DNA of 64,000 nucleotides from Toxorhynchites rutilus septentrionalis (GCF_029784135.1 NC_073745.1:52714285-52778284), one strand, 5' to 3'. Shown: positions 11,755 to 24,224, counted from the first letter of the stretch. Numbers and translations are program-made. Notes: generated by a model from the sequence alone, not told the origin.

Positions 11755-13006
11755 AAGGGTGTGTCACATCAAATTGCATCACGGAAAAAACGCTGTAGAA
11801 ATTTAATTTTTAGGAATTATATCTTCAGCTTTCGCTTATAATCAGATAAGAGTGTATAGATCACGTTGGCCATGCTTCACTGTCAATTTTTCGTAAATTT
11901 GGAAAAATGTCGTCGAACGAAAAACAGCGTCGTGAATTAATCCTGTGCACTCATTTCGAGAATCCGGAGTTGTCACATCGGGACATCAGTAAGATGCTGG
12001 GAATCGTCCAATCCACGGTCAGCAGAGTACTAAAACGATACTTCGAGAACCTAACCATCGACCGGAAGGTGAAGAACGGCAAAAATGGATGCTCCGTCAG
12101 TGATAAAGATCACAAGCGCATAGTTAAGCAGTTTAGACGTGATCCGAGAAGTTCGGTCCAGGATGTCGCCAATAAGCTGAATTTGTCAAGTTCATTCGTC
12201 CAGCGGACCAAGCAGCGGGAGGGCCTGCGTACATACAAGGTTCAGAAGGCTCCTAACCGCGACGAAAGGCAAAACATGGTGGGGAAGACGCGAGCCCGGA
12301 AGCTGTACACCGGAATGCTGACGAAGCCGCATTGCCTGGTAATGGACGACGAAACCTACGTCAAAGCGGACTTTCGTCAGCTGCCGGGCCTGTTGTTCTT
12401 CTCCGCAGAGGACAAATCCAGCGTACATGGTGTGGCAAGCGATCTGCTCTTGCGGAAAGCGGAGCGCCTCCTTCGTGATAACCGGCACGGTAAACGGGCA
12501 GGTTTACCTTAAGGAGTGCCTACAGAAGCGTTTACTACCACTATTGAAGCAGCACGAGGGCCCGACCATCTTCTGGCCGGATCTCGCTTCGTGCCACTAT
12601 TCAAAGGACGTGTTGGAGTGGTACGAAGCCAACGGGGTCACCTTCGTGCCAAAGGAAATGAACCCGCCCAACGCGCCGGAGCTTCGCCCAATAGAGAAAT
12701 ATTGGGCGATTATGAAGCAGGCCCTCCGGAAGAACCCAAAAGTTGTCAAATCGGAGGCGGATTTCAAGAGAAAATGGATTTCTGTTCAAAAAAAAACTAC
12801 TACCTGACGTTGTACAGAACCTTATGGACGGGGTAAAGAGGAAGGTGCGAGCATACGGGCTTGGGCTCGATGTATGAATAAAAAGAAAATGCCAAAAGTT
12901 GTTTAATAGTTTTTATTTTACTGTCTAAAATTTTCAAAAGGATCGGTCTACTGGGCGAATTTCTACAGCGTTTTTTCCGTGATGCAATTTGATGTGACAC
13001 ACCCTT
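11755..13006 (+). mobile_element. ITmD37E transposon, copy 1
   Basis: Long terminal inverted repeats of about 48 bp begin AAGGGTGTGTCACATCAAAT and are flanked by TA on both sides (11753-11754 and 13007-13008). The 1252-bp element holds one transposase gene with the catalytic D, D, E spaced as DD37E. The second copy at 25040-26347 shares the TIRs and the coding sequence. The family belongs to the IS630-Tc1-mariner superfamily and was described from mosquitoes. Confidence 0.92.
11907..12807 (+). pseudogene. ITmD37E transposase, frameshifted
   Basis: The start MSSNEKQRRELIL is followed by a helix-turn-helix (SHRDISKMLGIVQSTVSRVL) and a second DNA-binding region. The catalytic block gives MDDETYV, then WPDLASCHYS, then RPIEKYW; 37 residues separate the second D from E. 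Compared with the minus copy at 25.7 kb, 47 bp are missing near 12418, which shifts the frame and removes about 16 residues between the first and second catalytic Asp. A second shift comes from a 9-A run at about 12788-12796, so the last 25 or so residues are lost. This copy cannot make active enzyme. Terminal repeats remain intact, so it could still be moved in trans. Confidence 0.9.
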
Positions 13007-14215
13007 TATAATACACGCGCGATTAGGCAAAAGGTCCACTTGAATCTTTTGGAAATTAACAAGATCAAGACGGTACACTACTATACAATTCGTTGTAACG
13101 TGCTGTGAAAATAAAAACCCTGAAAATAGTTTCCGACTTTATGGGTTCAATGAGTTGAGTGTTTAGTACCGTTTTGTCTCAAATTCCGAGCACTTCAGCT
13201 TAGGTGGCCATTAAACAGTGTCTCATTATTCAAAATTGTACTTTATCGCGAAATTAATTTTATTTTTGGATACTTTTTCATTTGACTTCAAAAAAATTGA
13301 TTCACAAATATATTTTCATGGTGAAAAACTAAAAATAACATTAATCACATTTGTCTCAAATTCCGAACACCATTTATGTCACTGATTCCTATTCCGAACT
13401 CATAACATATCCAAAAATCATAAGTGTGTTTTTTTATCGTTTTTGAGTTATTATTTTTCAAAGTTAACATGATTTAGTCTTCGTTCGATATTCCTATGCG
13501 ACTAGACGAGATCTATGCGAAAAGGATTCCATTTCTTTTGCAAATTGAATATTATTTTCAAAGAAGACTAGCTCATTGACTTAAATTTAATATGTCGATT
13601 ACTCTAATCTGTTAGGTACCGTAAAAGCGGCTAACTTTGATAGTGCGGGTAACATTGATAGCGCATGATGACCTGCAAATAACTACCTATCACATTATTC
13701 TCGTTATATTTACTATAGCACATATGTTACCATTTCGTAAATGAGGTGATATTCTATGTATACAGCTATGATTTTGTGCTGTTTGCGTCGTTCATTTATC
13801 AAGAAAGTAAATAAACATCTTTACTGATTTTTGAGCTATCTTATAAGCCATTAAAACAATCACATATTTCTCATATAACTAACCCAGGGAGCTATAATCC
13901 AATATAGATTTTTTAATGTTGGTATACTGCTCTCAATATTTTCTCAAATATTCATTCATATAAACGTCAATATGTGCGTTAAATTTGCATTTTTCTAAAA
14001 AACATCCAATATTTCAAAAATCGGATCATGGTTTGTTCATTCAGGTTGCTCCACTGATAAGATCCAGACTACCTTCGACAGAATGAGCAAACTACCATAC
14101 CCACGCATTGTTTGTAAACAAACCAACGAGTTCCTCCTGCGGTGCATATTCGTGATTTTTTAACAAAGTTATTATTCGTTTTCTGATGACTGTAGTGGCG
14201 TCTAAACCGTCTAAA

Positions 14216-15781
14216 ATGTCGCGAGAGAATGAGAAAAGAACCTATACAAACTACACACCCGAAAAGTTACAGGCAGCTGTAGCTGAAGTGCCGAAAAAAG
14301 GAGCATCTATATACGCGGCTTCATGGAGCTTCGGCATACCGTACGGTACGTTGAACCATAAGGTGCACGGACTACATGACAAGAAACCAGGTTCCCCTAA
14401 CGTTCTAACCGATGCACAAGAAAAGGATCTTGCTGATACCGTTCGTGTGGCCGGAATCTGGGGATTCCCTCTGACTGCGGATTGCATTAAGAAGCTCGTC
14501 AAGCAATTCCTCGAACACAACAATATGAACTGAAGAATAATTCTCCCGGAAAAGATTGGGTTAACTAATTCCTAGAACGGCACAACTTAGTATCGCGCTT
14601 GTCCCAGAACATCAAACGAAGTCGTGCCAAAGTTGATCCACGAAGATCAATGAATACTTTAAAAATCTGGCGACAACCGTGGATGATGTTCCGTCAGAAA
14701 ACATGATAAATTACGACGAAACCAACTTTAGCGATGATCCGGGATAGACAAAAGTCGTAGTGCAAAGAGGACAAAAACACGTCGACAGGGTTATGGACCA
14801 TTCCAAATCTTCATTTTCTGTGATGTTTGCGGGAGCAGGCAATGGAAAAGTGCTGCCACCATACGTTGTTTATGCAGCTCTCCACCTGTATCCAACGTGG
14901 ACCGAGGGAGGACCAAAAGGTTGTAGATACAATCTGGTAATATGTGTAGAATTGGTAGAAATTCCTTTTTTCTAATTTTAATTCATTTCTAGGCTGGTTC
15001 GACTCTGTTGTGTTCGAGGACTGGTTCTCCACGGTAGCACTACCATACTTCAAGGGACTTCGCAACGACAAAAAACGTATCATCATCGGCGACAATGTTG
15101 CTTCACACCTGAGCTTCCGGGTTCTACAAAATTGCATTGCCAACAACATCAGCTTCGTTCTGCTGCCGCCTAACTCTACACACCTATGCCAGCCCCTTGA
15201 TGTATTTAGTCTATTTTGGACCGTTGAAAAAGGCATGGAGAGATACATTGAGCGACTGGAAGAAAAAGAACAAAGGATGTGTTCCTAAACACATCTTTCC
15301 TCGACTTTTGAAGAAGGCTTTGGAGAAAATTCAGGCAAACAGCGCAAAGAATATGAAAGCTGGGTTTAAAGCATCTGGAATTCATCCATTGAACAAAAAT
15401 GCAGTCCTCAAGAATCTTCCTAGCAGCGGAGATGAGTCTAATACTGGAGAAACTGCAGCTAACTCATCCTTCTCAGAACAGCTAGTGATTATGCTGAAAG
15501 AAGAGCGGTTTGGAAAAGCTGAGGAGTGAACCATTCCTCGCAAGCGTCGATTGATTGATGTTCAGCGAGGTTCCAGTATCAGCGGAGAGCAAGTTCAACA
15601 GTTGGTGGCCAAAAAACTGAAAGTTGAAACTGCGCCCGAAGTCGAAGATGATGCCCATGCTAATGAAGTGTGCCACCCGAATGCTAAAGGCAAAGCAAAG
15701 ACCAAATCTACTAGCAAAGTGCCGAAGCTTGCAACTCGTAACCGTCGTCCGTTGAAAGATCTAACGAAAAGGAAGGAATAA
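14216..15781 (+). pseudogene. Pogo-family transposase (HTH_psq plus DDE_1), decayed
   Basis: The N-terminus has a pipsqueak-type helix-turn-helix (YTPEKLQAAVAEV, GIPYGTLNHKVHG). After a stop at 14531 the remains continue in other frames: FLERHNLVSRLSQN, then NYDETNFSDDPG with the first catalytic Asp and a stop just after, then SVMFAGAGNGKVLPPYVVY and LYPTWTEGGPKG. Exon-like text resumes at about 14994 with FEDWF, IIIGDNVASHLS (second Asp) and LLPPNSTHLCQPLDV (third Asp). A frameshift at about 15205 leads to the C-terminal basic tail, with another stop at 15527. I count at least three stops and three frameshifts. DDD-type pogo transposases related to CENP-B and jerky share this order. Confidence 0.85.
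14937..14992 (+). other. Candidate 56-bp intron in the pogo transposase
   Basis: Transposase homology stops at RYNL and resumes at GWFD, with a GTAATATG donor, a T-rich tract and a TTTCTAG acceptor between. The length is typical for an insect intron. Joining the edges leaves the frame off by one base, so either a later indel changed the phase or this is an insertion that looks like an intron. Confidence 0.4.
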
Positions 15782-17179
15782 GGAACCGTCTCTCTGCAAC
15801 CTTGAACGGATTGAAAACCAAATAAATGTTTCATAGCCGAATCAGGCTGCCAAAGATATCAAGAAGCGTCGTGACAAATTAACAGGATCACGCAAAACCT
15901 GAATATGTTTGATTTAATTACTATACCTACCATAAATTCTTCAAAAAATACTCTTTTAAACTAAACGTTGAATTTGCTTTTTGTAAACTTCTTTTTGTTT
16001 TTAATTTGTTGAGCAATGCTCGTTTCTTCATATTTGGTGTTTTACTTGAACCATTTCCACCTCATCCTGAACTGCCCACGTGGAATGTAGACGTCTCCTT
16101 AGGAAAAGCCTGCCTACTTCTATACAAATTTTCGGATTATGAGAGAGAGAAGGAAATTGGCAAATGTCTGTCAAAGAGTGGAGAAAACCTAAAATCACAA
16201 AATAAAACAAGCCCACGTGGATTACGGATGACCCCTTGGACTGTCAAAAATATTTGGGACTGTTCATACTTTACGTAAAGGACCACATTCCACGAGGCAA
16301 GTCAAGTGGGAAAGAGAAGTTTGCAAATGTCCACAATTCATAAAAAGTGTTTTATGATATAACTAGAAGACTGTCGAAAAAAGGGAGAGGAATTCAAAGT
16401 CTTCTAACCACGTGGAATGTGGATGACCACCTTGGGATTACCCACGAAAAATATGTCCACATGGTTTATGAACAGCCCTTTTATGAAACTTTACCTCAAT
16501 ATAATCTATCGTAATAAAAATAGTGATTTTTTCTAATATTTTCCTTTATTATTTCAGCATTATCAAAGTTACCCGAAAAAAGAAATCTGACCATTGATTA
16601 CAAAACAAAATCAATAGCAAACTTGAAACAATACGGATGGGTTTTGTTGTTGTACATGCAGTTCTTGTTTTAAAAATTTAAAAAGTGGGGAAAACCCGTT
16701 CAAGAGATGTACATTTGGATAATGATTAAAAAAGCTATCAAAGATAGCCGCTTTTATGGTTATTCAAAAGTTTAGATTTTTTGAAAAATGTCATTTTTGA
16801 AAAAAAAAAAAAAGTGAAACATGAGTTTTAGACCAACGATTAACTTTGAAAAATTACAATTCAAAAACAAAAAACAACACATTTCTGATTTTTGGATATG
16901 TTATATAGAAATGTAATATAATAATCGAGTTCGCCCTGTTACTTCAGGACCCCGAGTTTTGTTATTGTGGTTTTAGTTGAAGACCTTGCTAAGAAAATCA
17001 GTTTTACTCTCGTTGGTTTGCATCTGCGACCTGCGTCTTGCAATGAATGAGCATGCAAACATTTGTTAACAAATGTCTTTTTTATACTGTTGCGCCAGAA
17101 TTGGATTGTCCTTGTACCCTAATTTGTGAACTATCGTTATATTTGCCGGAAAATAGTGTTCAAACATTTTCTTTCGAAA

Positions 17180-18400
17180 TGCGTCGAAACTTGATTCAAA
17201 TTACGAACACTACTTTAACGTTAATTTTAATAAAGATTTCTTCATAAAAGATTTTTTTCAACAATTTATAGTAGATTCGTAACGAGATTCTTACCGAACG
17301 AACATATAAACAGCAATTAAAATACAAAAATCTAAAAATTCAAGATGCTTGTTTTCGACGGAATTTGCTAATGCAAAAATGTTATCACTAGTTTTCGATA
17401 GTCACTTTTTTTGTAAATATTTAATAATATTAATTATAGGCAGTATCTATACCTAAATGAATTTTAAAATGAATCCTACAAACCAGAGAATGTTAGAGTT
17501 ATCATTATGGAATTATTTATGACATTAAAGTTCAGTAAATTCTAATTCAAAAATGATGTGTTCGGGATTTGAATCATACGTCGAAACTCAGTCGATTCAA
17601 ATTCCGAACTCTACTACAATACTAATTTTAATGAATGCCGAAATATGAAATATCTTTTTTTTTCATCCATTTAATGTAGATTCTTACATTTCTATCACTT
17701 TACATGAAAACAGCAAACAAGATAGTTGAAAAAACTACATAAACTGAAAAAATAATGGTGCTTGTCTTTTACGGAATTTGCTAAAGGAAACATTTTATCA
17801 CTGGTTCTGACAGTCACTTTTTTTGCAAATGCTTAATATTATAAATTATAGGCTGTATCGATACCTGTAAATGATGTGAAAATGTAGCCTAGAACCCAAA
17901 GAATGTCAAGGCTCTCATTATTCAACTATTCATAACATTAAAGTTCAGTAAATTTACATTTAAAATGAAGTGTTTGGAATTTGAATCATGCAAAGAAACT
18001 TGATTCAAATTCCGAACACTACTTCAATACTAATTTCAATGAATATTTCTGCATAAAATATAATTTTTTCATTAATTTATTGTAGATTCTTACCTTTTCT
18101 AGCACTTAACATGAAAAAAAGCATACAAAGAAATTGAAAGAACTACAAAAACTAAAAAATTAACGATGCTTGTTTTTTACGCAATTTGCTAACGCAAGCA
18201 TTTTATGTTTGGTTTTGACTGTCACTTTTTTGCAAATGTTTAATATTTTAAATTATAGGCTAAATCAATGCCTGTGAATGATGTTAAAATGTAGCTTATA
18301 CCTCAACGAATGTCAGGGCTATCATTATTCAATTATGTATAACAATAAAATGTAGTAAATTTACATTTAAAAATGAAGTGTTCGGAATTTGAAACTGTTC
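17180..18400. repeat. Three tandem repeats of about 410 bp
   Basis: Units begin near 17180, 17580 and 17990, each with GAAACT-GATTCAAATT-CGAACAC or a close variant, then a TTTACG-AATTTGCTAA segment and TTATAGGC before the next unit. The third runs into the right terminus of the outer TA element. The array explains why the right arm of that element is about 1.2 kb longer than the left. Confidence 0.75.
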
Positions 18401-18423
18401 GTAAAATGAGACAAAACGGTATA

Positions 18424-19030
18424 TGTCTAAGATGAAGTAAATGGAAAAATAAGCATGCATATCCGTTTAAATGTAATAATTCTCACTTCAGTTCAACATC
18501 GCGCAAAATGCTCGCTCGGGTGCTTTTGGCATGGGTGAAAAAGTCACATAAATATGTTTTTTTTTGTTTTCTAGATGTCGCGAAAAACGAATTTCGTGTC
18601 ATGAAGAAGGTTACGGACAGCTGAAAAACTGGGAATACATATTTTGTATTCGCGACTACAAAGCTGAGAGAAATTGCTTTGCGAATGTAGTGATGAATAT
18701 TCGAGGATATTAAACAAATTGCGAGCGATATACACACAACATAAGTTAATGCGAAGGAACAAATATTAGATTTGATAAAAACTCTGCTCTTTGTAAAGAT
18801 GATTTCTCGCGTAACTATTGAAAACGACCTATCTACATCGATCGATTATTTTTATTGACTATCTCTTTCGATCATCACGGCCTTGCCACGGTGTGGTGAC
18901 TTTTTTGTCACATTTTTTGATAAATGAGGCTTTCTTCTACACTCTTGATCTTCAATTATATTTGGAAATGCTTTTATTTATTTATTCATTTTTTCGTCAA
19001 ACAAATGTAGACTACATACTTATATATTAA
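18424..19030. other. No gene or known repeat seen
   Basis: AT-rich sequence. An 84-codon minus frame (18483-18737) has no recognisable features. Confidence 0.35.
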
Positions 19031-20291
19031 CTAGCTGACCCGGCAAACTTCGTCCCGCCCAAAGTTTGTTTTTTGTTATCAATACCTTCAAATATTCACG
19101 TTTTCATACTGAGCGCAAGTTCATGAGTCCAATCGCAGAACTGTTCATTTATTGATCTTCTAATCGACCCCGTTGAATTTAACTTTTACTAAAAAAAACC
19201 TGATACTTCCCCCAAAACTCATCATTATAATATCAGATTATTATCAGACACAATTCTCGTTCAAGATTTCTCAACCACTTACAAATAACATGTTTCTCCT
19301 TTACATGGAATAAATGTTTGATACAGAAAATATGATAGAATAAAGACAGACAAGAGTCCCCTCTTCTCCCCTTAGAGAGGGCGCAGGAGTGTCTATTCAC
19401 CATAGAAACGTTTCGTGACCCCTAAAATCTTCACATGCCAAATTTGGCTCCATTTGCTTGATGCAGAAATTTGTTTTTCATTTGTATGACAGCTCACCCT
19501 AAGAGAGGGGGAGGAGTGCCGAACCACCATAGAAACATCTATTGCATCCTAAAACCTCCACATGCCAAATTTGGTTTTGTTTGCTTGATTAATTCTTGAA
19601 TTATGCGGAAATGTATGCTTCATTTTTATGGCAGCCCCCTCCCCCCTCAGAGAGATTAGTTTTCGAGTCATGCAGAAGTTTTTCTTTCATTTGTATGGCA
19701 GCTTCCCCTTAGAGAGGGGGTGGAGTGTCTAACCACCGTGAAAACATTTATTGCACCCTAAAACCTCCATATACCTAATTTGGTTTCGTTTGCATAATTA
19801 ATTCTCGAGTAATGCAGAAATTTGTGTTTAATTTGTATGGCAGCCCCCCCTAAGTGAGGGGGGAGGAGTATGTAACCACTATAGAATCATTTATTGCATC
19901 CTAAAACCTCTACATGCCAAATTTCGTTTCATTCGCTTGATTAATTCTCGAGTAATGCGAAAATTTATGTTTCATTTGTAAGGCAGCCCACCCTAAGAGA
20001 GGGGGGGGGGAAGTGTGCAACCACCATAGAATCATTTATTGCACCCTAAAACCTTCAGATGCCTAATTTTGTTGCATTTGCTTGAATAATTCTCGAGTAA
20101 TGAAGAAATTTGTGTTTCATACAAATGACAGCCTCCCCTTCTAGAGGGGGAGGGGTCTCAAACTATTATGAAAACCTTCCCCGGCCCTAAAAACCCCCAC
20201 ATACCAATTTTCATGTCGATCGGTTCAGTAGTTTCCGAGTCCATAAGAATCAGACAGACAGACAGAAATCCATTTTTATATATATATAGAT
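19031..20291 (+). mobile_element. Retroposon-like repeat with G-rich tandem units
   Basis: It starts CTAGCTGACCCGGCAAACTT, an opening common in arthropod retroposon copies, and ends CAGACAGACAGAAATCC followed by TATATATAGAT, a simple-repeat tail of the kind left by non-LTR elements. Between about 19370 and 20150 lie roughly six units of 130-165 bp. Each has a block like CCCTAAGAGAGGGGG, then ACCACCATAGAA, then CCTAAAACCT and TTGATTAATTCTCGAGTAA. No open frame spans it. I cannot give the family name. Confidence 0.6.
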
Positions 20292-20310
20292 GTTACAATG
20301 TTTTCTTAAG

Positions 20311-21500
20311 TTAAATATTATTCCTACGGTACATCTTGCTTTTTAGCTGTTTTTTATTCATTGTTGTGTCAATTAATTCGCAGTGCTGTTTGTATATACG
20401 CATCATGCGATTGATAGGAGCGTTGTTTGCATAATTTGTTCTGGATGTTTTGGTTAGAAACAAATTGCGTGTTCTTAGTCGACGCCCAGGTACATAGAAA
20501 TTAAATTTTTCTAGAATGGGCCTAACGTATATGTTATACAAAAGCTTGATTGTGTATGGGTCCTGGAAGTTATGTGAGAAGTGTTTGACAAAGCTTAACA
20601 CACTATTTGCCTTATTGATTACAGAGTTGTAGTGTTCTATAAATGTGAGTTTACACTCCAGAACGATGCCTAGATCTCTAACTATTCCACATTTCTCTAC
20701 ATATTGATTTCCAAGACGTATTACAATATTTGGTACATGATTTTTTCTGATAAATGTAATGGAGTTGCATTTTTTAAACATTCAGTTATAGTAGATTTTT
20801 ACTACACCAAATATGGAATACATGTATTTCGTTTTGGAATACTTCAATGTCGTTTTCATTACCAATTTCCACGAAAAGCTTCATGTCGTCTTCATACACA
20901 AGTACATTTATACGCTTGAGATCGAGGCAGATGTCATTAACGTACAGAATGAAAAGAAGAGGACCAAGATGAGAGCCTTGTGGGACTCCCAAAGTGACTT
21001 TTACTGGATTTGAGAGAGAATTTTGAAAATGAACAATTTATAAACGATTTGTTAGATAAGAATTCAGCCAGTTTAAAAGTCCTTGTTCCATTCCAATTTT
21101 CTGCAATATGAAGAGTAGTAATGGAATGTCGATGCGGTCGAATGTTTTACTGAAGTCAGTGTAATGAGCTTCTACGTGTTTGCCATTTTCCATTTCATTC
21201 AAAATAAAAGTCACAAATGCCAACAGATTAGTTGCAGTTGAGCGGCCTTTGAAGAAGCCATGTTGCATACACGTTATTCTATTCTTTACTTGTTGGAAGA
21301 CTTTTTCATTCACTATTGCTTCGAATAGTTTAGGAATGCAAGAGATAATGGCAATCCCATGATAATTAGGTACGTCAGATTTAGCGCCTGATTTAAAGAT
21401 ATCGGAATAGCAGCAGAAGAATTTATCAGAACAATGGACAGCGGAAGGCACATCATTTCAAAAGATATTTGTCGCAGTTTTTTAGTGGAGCTGATCAAAC
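20311..21500 (-). pseudogene. Non-LTR retrotransposon reverse transcriptase, decayed
   Basis: Read from 21451 down, NYHGIAIISCIPKLFE and CMQHGFFKGRSTATNL are reverse transcriptase fingers. YTDFSKTFDRI holds the first catalytic Asp. After an in-frame stop at about 21036, GVPQGSHLGPLLFILYVND and YEDD follow, the latter standing for the usual YADD or FADD motif. A frameshift near 20785 leads to the thumb (DLGIVLECKLTF, LLYNIYVRPILE), then a deletion of roughly 60 residues before the C-terminal RTNYANNAPINRMM. The order and motifs fit the Jockey group. The endonuclease domain is missing. Confidence 0.85.
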
Positions 21501-24004
21501 AAATGAGAAAAGGATTCGATTTTGATTAGCATTAACGTTGTGTTAGAAGCGTTTCCAGGATTCTACTATGGGAATGTACAAGATTCGGAGATTCTGTAGC
21601 CTAAAGATAAAATTACTCCGCAAGGAAATCACAATTTCAGAAAACGAGCATGTGCAGGGTTGGTGGACAGAAATTTGATGCCTAAAAAGAATTGACGGTT
21701 CGCTCGTACTTTCGGCGCTCCGATGCCTTGTCTGTAACGTTCTCACAAACCTTACTCGCGATTTTCTATGATCAGTATGATCAAATATGCTTTGAAATCG
21801 GCTCAGCAACGATACGATGAACGCTATTTTGACATCAAAGTATTGGTCAAACTTCGTGGTGGCAGCTCGAAAGTTAAAAAAAAAGATAGTATGTAATCTA
21901 GATAAAAAAAACTATGTATAAGCATCATCAAATACACGAATGACTTGCAAATGTAAATGTAGTATTTGTAGTAAAAAAAGAGTATTTTTTTAATACTAAT
22001 AAATTATTTTTTTCGCTACAAGAAATATTTTCGATGGTACAGATTTTTGGAAAAAAAAGTACAGATGAGAAAGATTTTTGACCCCTCTGGTAAAGATTTT
22101 AATGTGGCAACACTGGTACCAAGAGAGAATACGTGTTAATTATGAACGCGCGCTGTTGATAATTGAACTCAAGTGCAACGCAACGTATGTTTTCTGAAGA
22201 CTGCTTTTCGGAGTTTAGGAATCGGTACTTTTGATTTGGAAATCTGAACCATGTCATTCTCCGTCGAGTATAATACAACGATTCGTGACGTGACGGATAA
22301 TATGGTATATGTGAAGTTCTGAGACTGTAAGACTGATGTGCCTATTTCTATGGGTTTTATATCAAAAGCGCAAAGATGGATAGGTAATAAATTTGAAAGA
22401 TGTTCGTAAAATTTAACGATCGACAGATCACAACCAGATGCTGCGATGGGCTAAACAAATTCGAGCAGTTTGGTCCGTCGGCAGCACGAGTGGCTCGAAA
22501 ACCAATTTCATTGTGTGTATCAGAATATTATCAATCAACTAGTAGACGTGTTTGAAGATAAAGGTCTCAAAATTCTAGAGCAAACGCAAGGTGAAAATGA
22601 ACCATTCCTAAACTTACAAATCTTTATAATGACCCCGTATCAATCAGTTCAATCAATTTAAACATTTATGGCACGAATGATATTTTATTGTGTTAAACCA
22701 AGAACCAATCTGCCGTGATCTCGCAAAGTTACGTAAGCGCCGAAATTGACATCTTACTTTTTATGTTTTAGATCGATAAAGAATACCAAATCCTTTCAAA
22801 CGACTGCAAATTTTTAAAGAAATGTGAAAAATGACACCGTAAAAGCTTGAAAACGGAATGGCGTAAGCGCCATTTTCCTTATCTGCCCATGTTTGCATAG
22901 GAGGCGTAATAACCAACACCATTTGTGTTGGGAAAACACATTTTTGTTATTTTTTAGCCTACAAGCATAACCATGCAAATTTCCGATGAAATGAAAAAAA
23001 GAGCCTAGGAGATTTTGCGGATTAAAACATTTTTTTTTTCATTTGGAAAACGCTTGCGTCTATTTATGCGGGCAATCAATCGTTCCAATGAACATTTGTT
23101 CGTATAACTAGACGTTACCACCATGACGCTTTACTTGTAGTATTAGCATTTACCTTTCCGATAATAGTCAAAACGTCTCCGTCGATAGTTTCAGTTGTTG
23201 ACGGATAAAATCAAATAGGTTTGGAAGACATTCCAATGAACTAACCACCACATGTAGAAATTGAAGATATTGACAAATAAACAACTGAAAGATGTTTTAA
23301 AGCTTTCATTTAAATTCATTGACCAGCTTCAGCTGTAAAAATCACAAAAGGATTTTATAATTATAAAAGTTTTGGCTCTAATACCGATAGATAAACATGA
23401 CTATTGAATTAATTTTTCAGAGACTCAAATAGATTAAAATTTTAAGATTAGTCGTGTTAGATTAGCAAATGAAGAAATAAATATGAGATAAGTTTAAAAA
23501 AATTTCGATGTATTTTATTGAACTTGGGTTAAGTATTAAAAAAAGTGTTCGCAAAATAAACTAAACAGCTGAATTTACGGTAAAATTTATATACAACAAC
23601 TGTATCTCAATCGTAAATCTTCGGCCGGATACCATTTAGACTGAAGAAGTATTGTTTAAATTGATAACGCATGATAAAATGAGCTGTTCATTTATGTAAC
23701 TGATTATTATAAAAATAAGTAAATGAAACTGACTGGTTATTTAAAGTCTTATTTAACGTTATGAGTACATTGAATTATGCGATGTCGAATTTGATGACTG
23801 ATAATGCTAGTAACCAATATTATACATATTTTACTACTGATTTGATTGTTTCATTATCTACTTGAGAATTCAAACGCAGAAATTCAAGTAGTTACAACAT
23901 TAAAAACGAAATTGCTTTTCTACGTTCATCGCAGTGCAGTGAACTGAGAATAGTAGATATTTTTCATGAGATGAAGGAAGGCAGGAAGGTCTTGTATTAT
24001 AGAG
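21501..24004. other. AT-rich sequence, no gene seen
   Basis: No recognisable protein or element ends. A short motif near 22711-22745 (ATCTCGCAAAGTTACG) has a close relative at 28561-28596, so some of this is repeat-derived. Confidence 0.35.
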
Positions 24005-24190
24005 ACTTTAAACTTTTGCAGTTCATTCGTCTCTAGCCATGAGAAAGGCCCTTTGAAAACTCTACTCTACTCTACTCCAGCGCTACCACCTCCACCCTCT
24101 TGCCTTGAGAAAGGCACTCGATTCCTCGCCGTCCAGCTCGTCCAGCAACGATGTTGTCCAGTCGGTGTCCACACAAAGAATGTGATGAGA
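24005..24190. repeat. Fragment of modular-element body A
   Basis: AGTTCATTCGTCTCTAG, CAGCTCGTCCAGCAACGATG and TTGTCCAGTCGGTGTCC match the longer copy at 29640-29920 in inverse orientation. It abuts the body C element without a visible terminus. Confidence 0.6.
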
Positions 24191-24224
24191 TGAACAATTG
24201 AATAACTGTAAAATATCAAGCGTT

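Larger units (their letters stand above)
13619..16760 (+). mobile_element. Pogo-type DNA transposon, decayed, 3.1 kb
   Basis: The left end CCGTAAAAGCGGCTAACTTT is mirrored at the right by AAGATAGCCGCTTTTATGG, both with TA outside. The uninterrupted target sequence is recognisable at 45.9 and 47.2 kb (ending in CAGTAG-TTTAAAAGT), which confirms insertion at a TA. The interior encodes a pogo/jerky-like transposase with many breaks. Between the gene and the right end, 16050-16490 holds repeated CCACGTGGAATGT motifs that may be a separate short nested element. Confidence 0.8.
13169..18419. mobile_element. TA-flanked element with CCGTTTTGTCTCA ends, interrupted
   Basis: The left end CCGTTTTGTCTCA is mirrored at the right end (TGAGACAAAACGG), with TA outside both (13167-13168 and 18420-18421). 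Subterminal copies of CAAATTCCGAACAC occur on both arms. The left interior (about 13400-13470) is the inverse of 16836-16905. The interior was split by a pogo-type insertion at 13619-16760. Without that insertion the element is about 2.1 kb. No transposase belonging to the outer element is seen. Confidence 0.7.

Noticed and set aside
14811..15248. 145-codon minus frame
   Set aside because: It is antisense to the pogo transposase remains, which explain the sequence fully.
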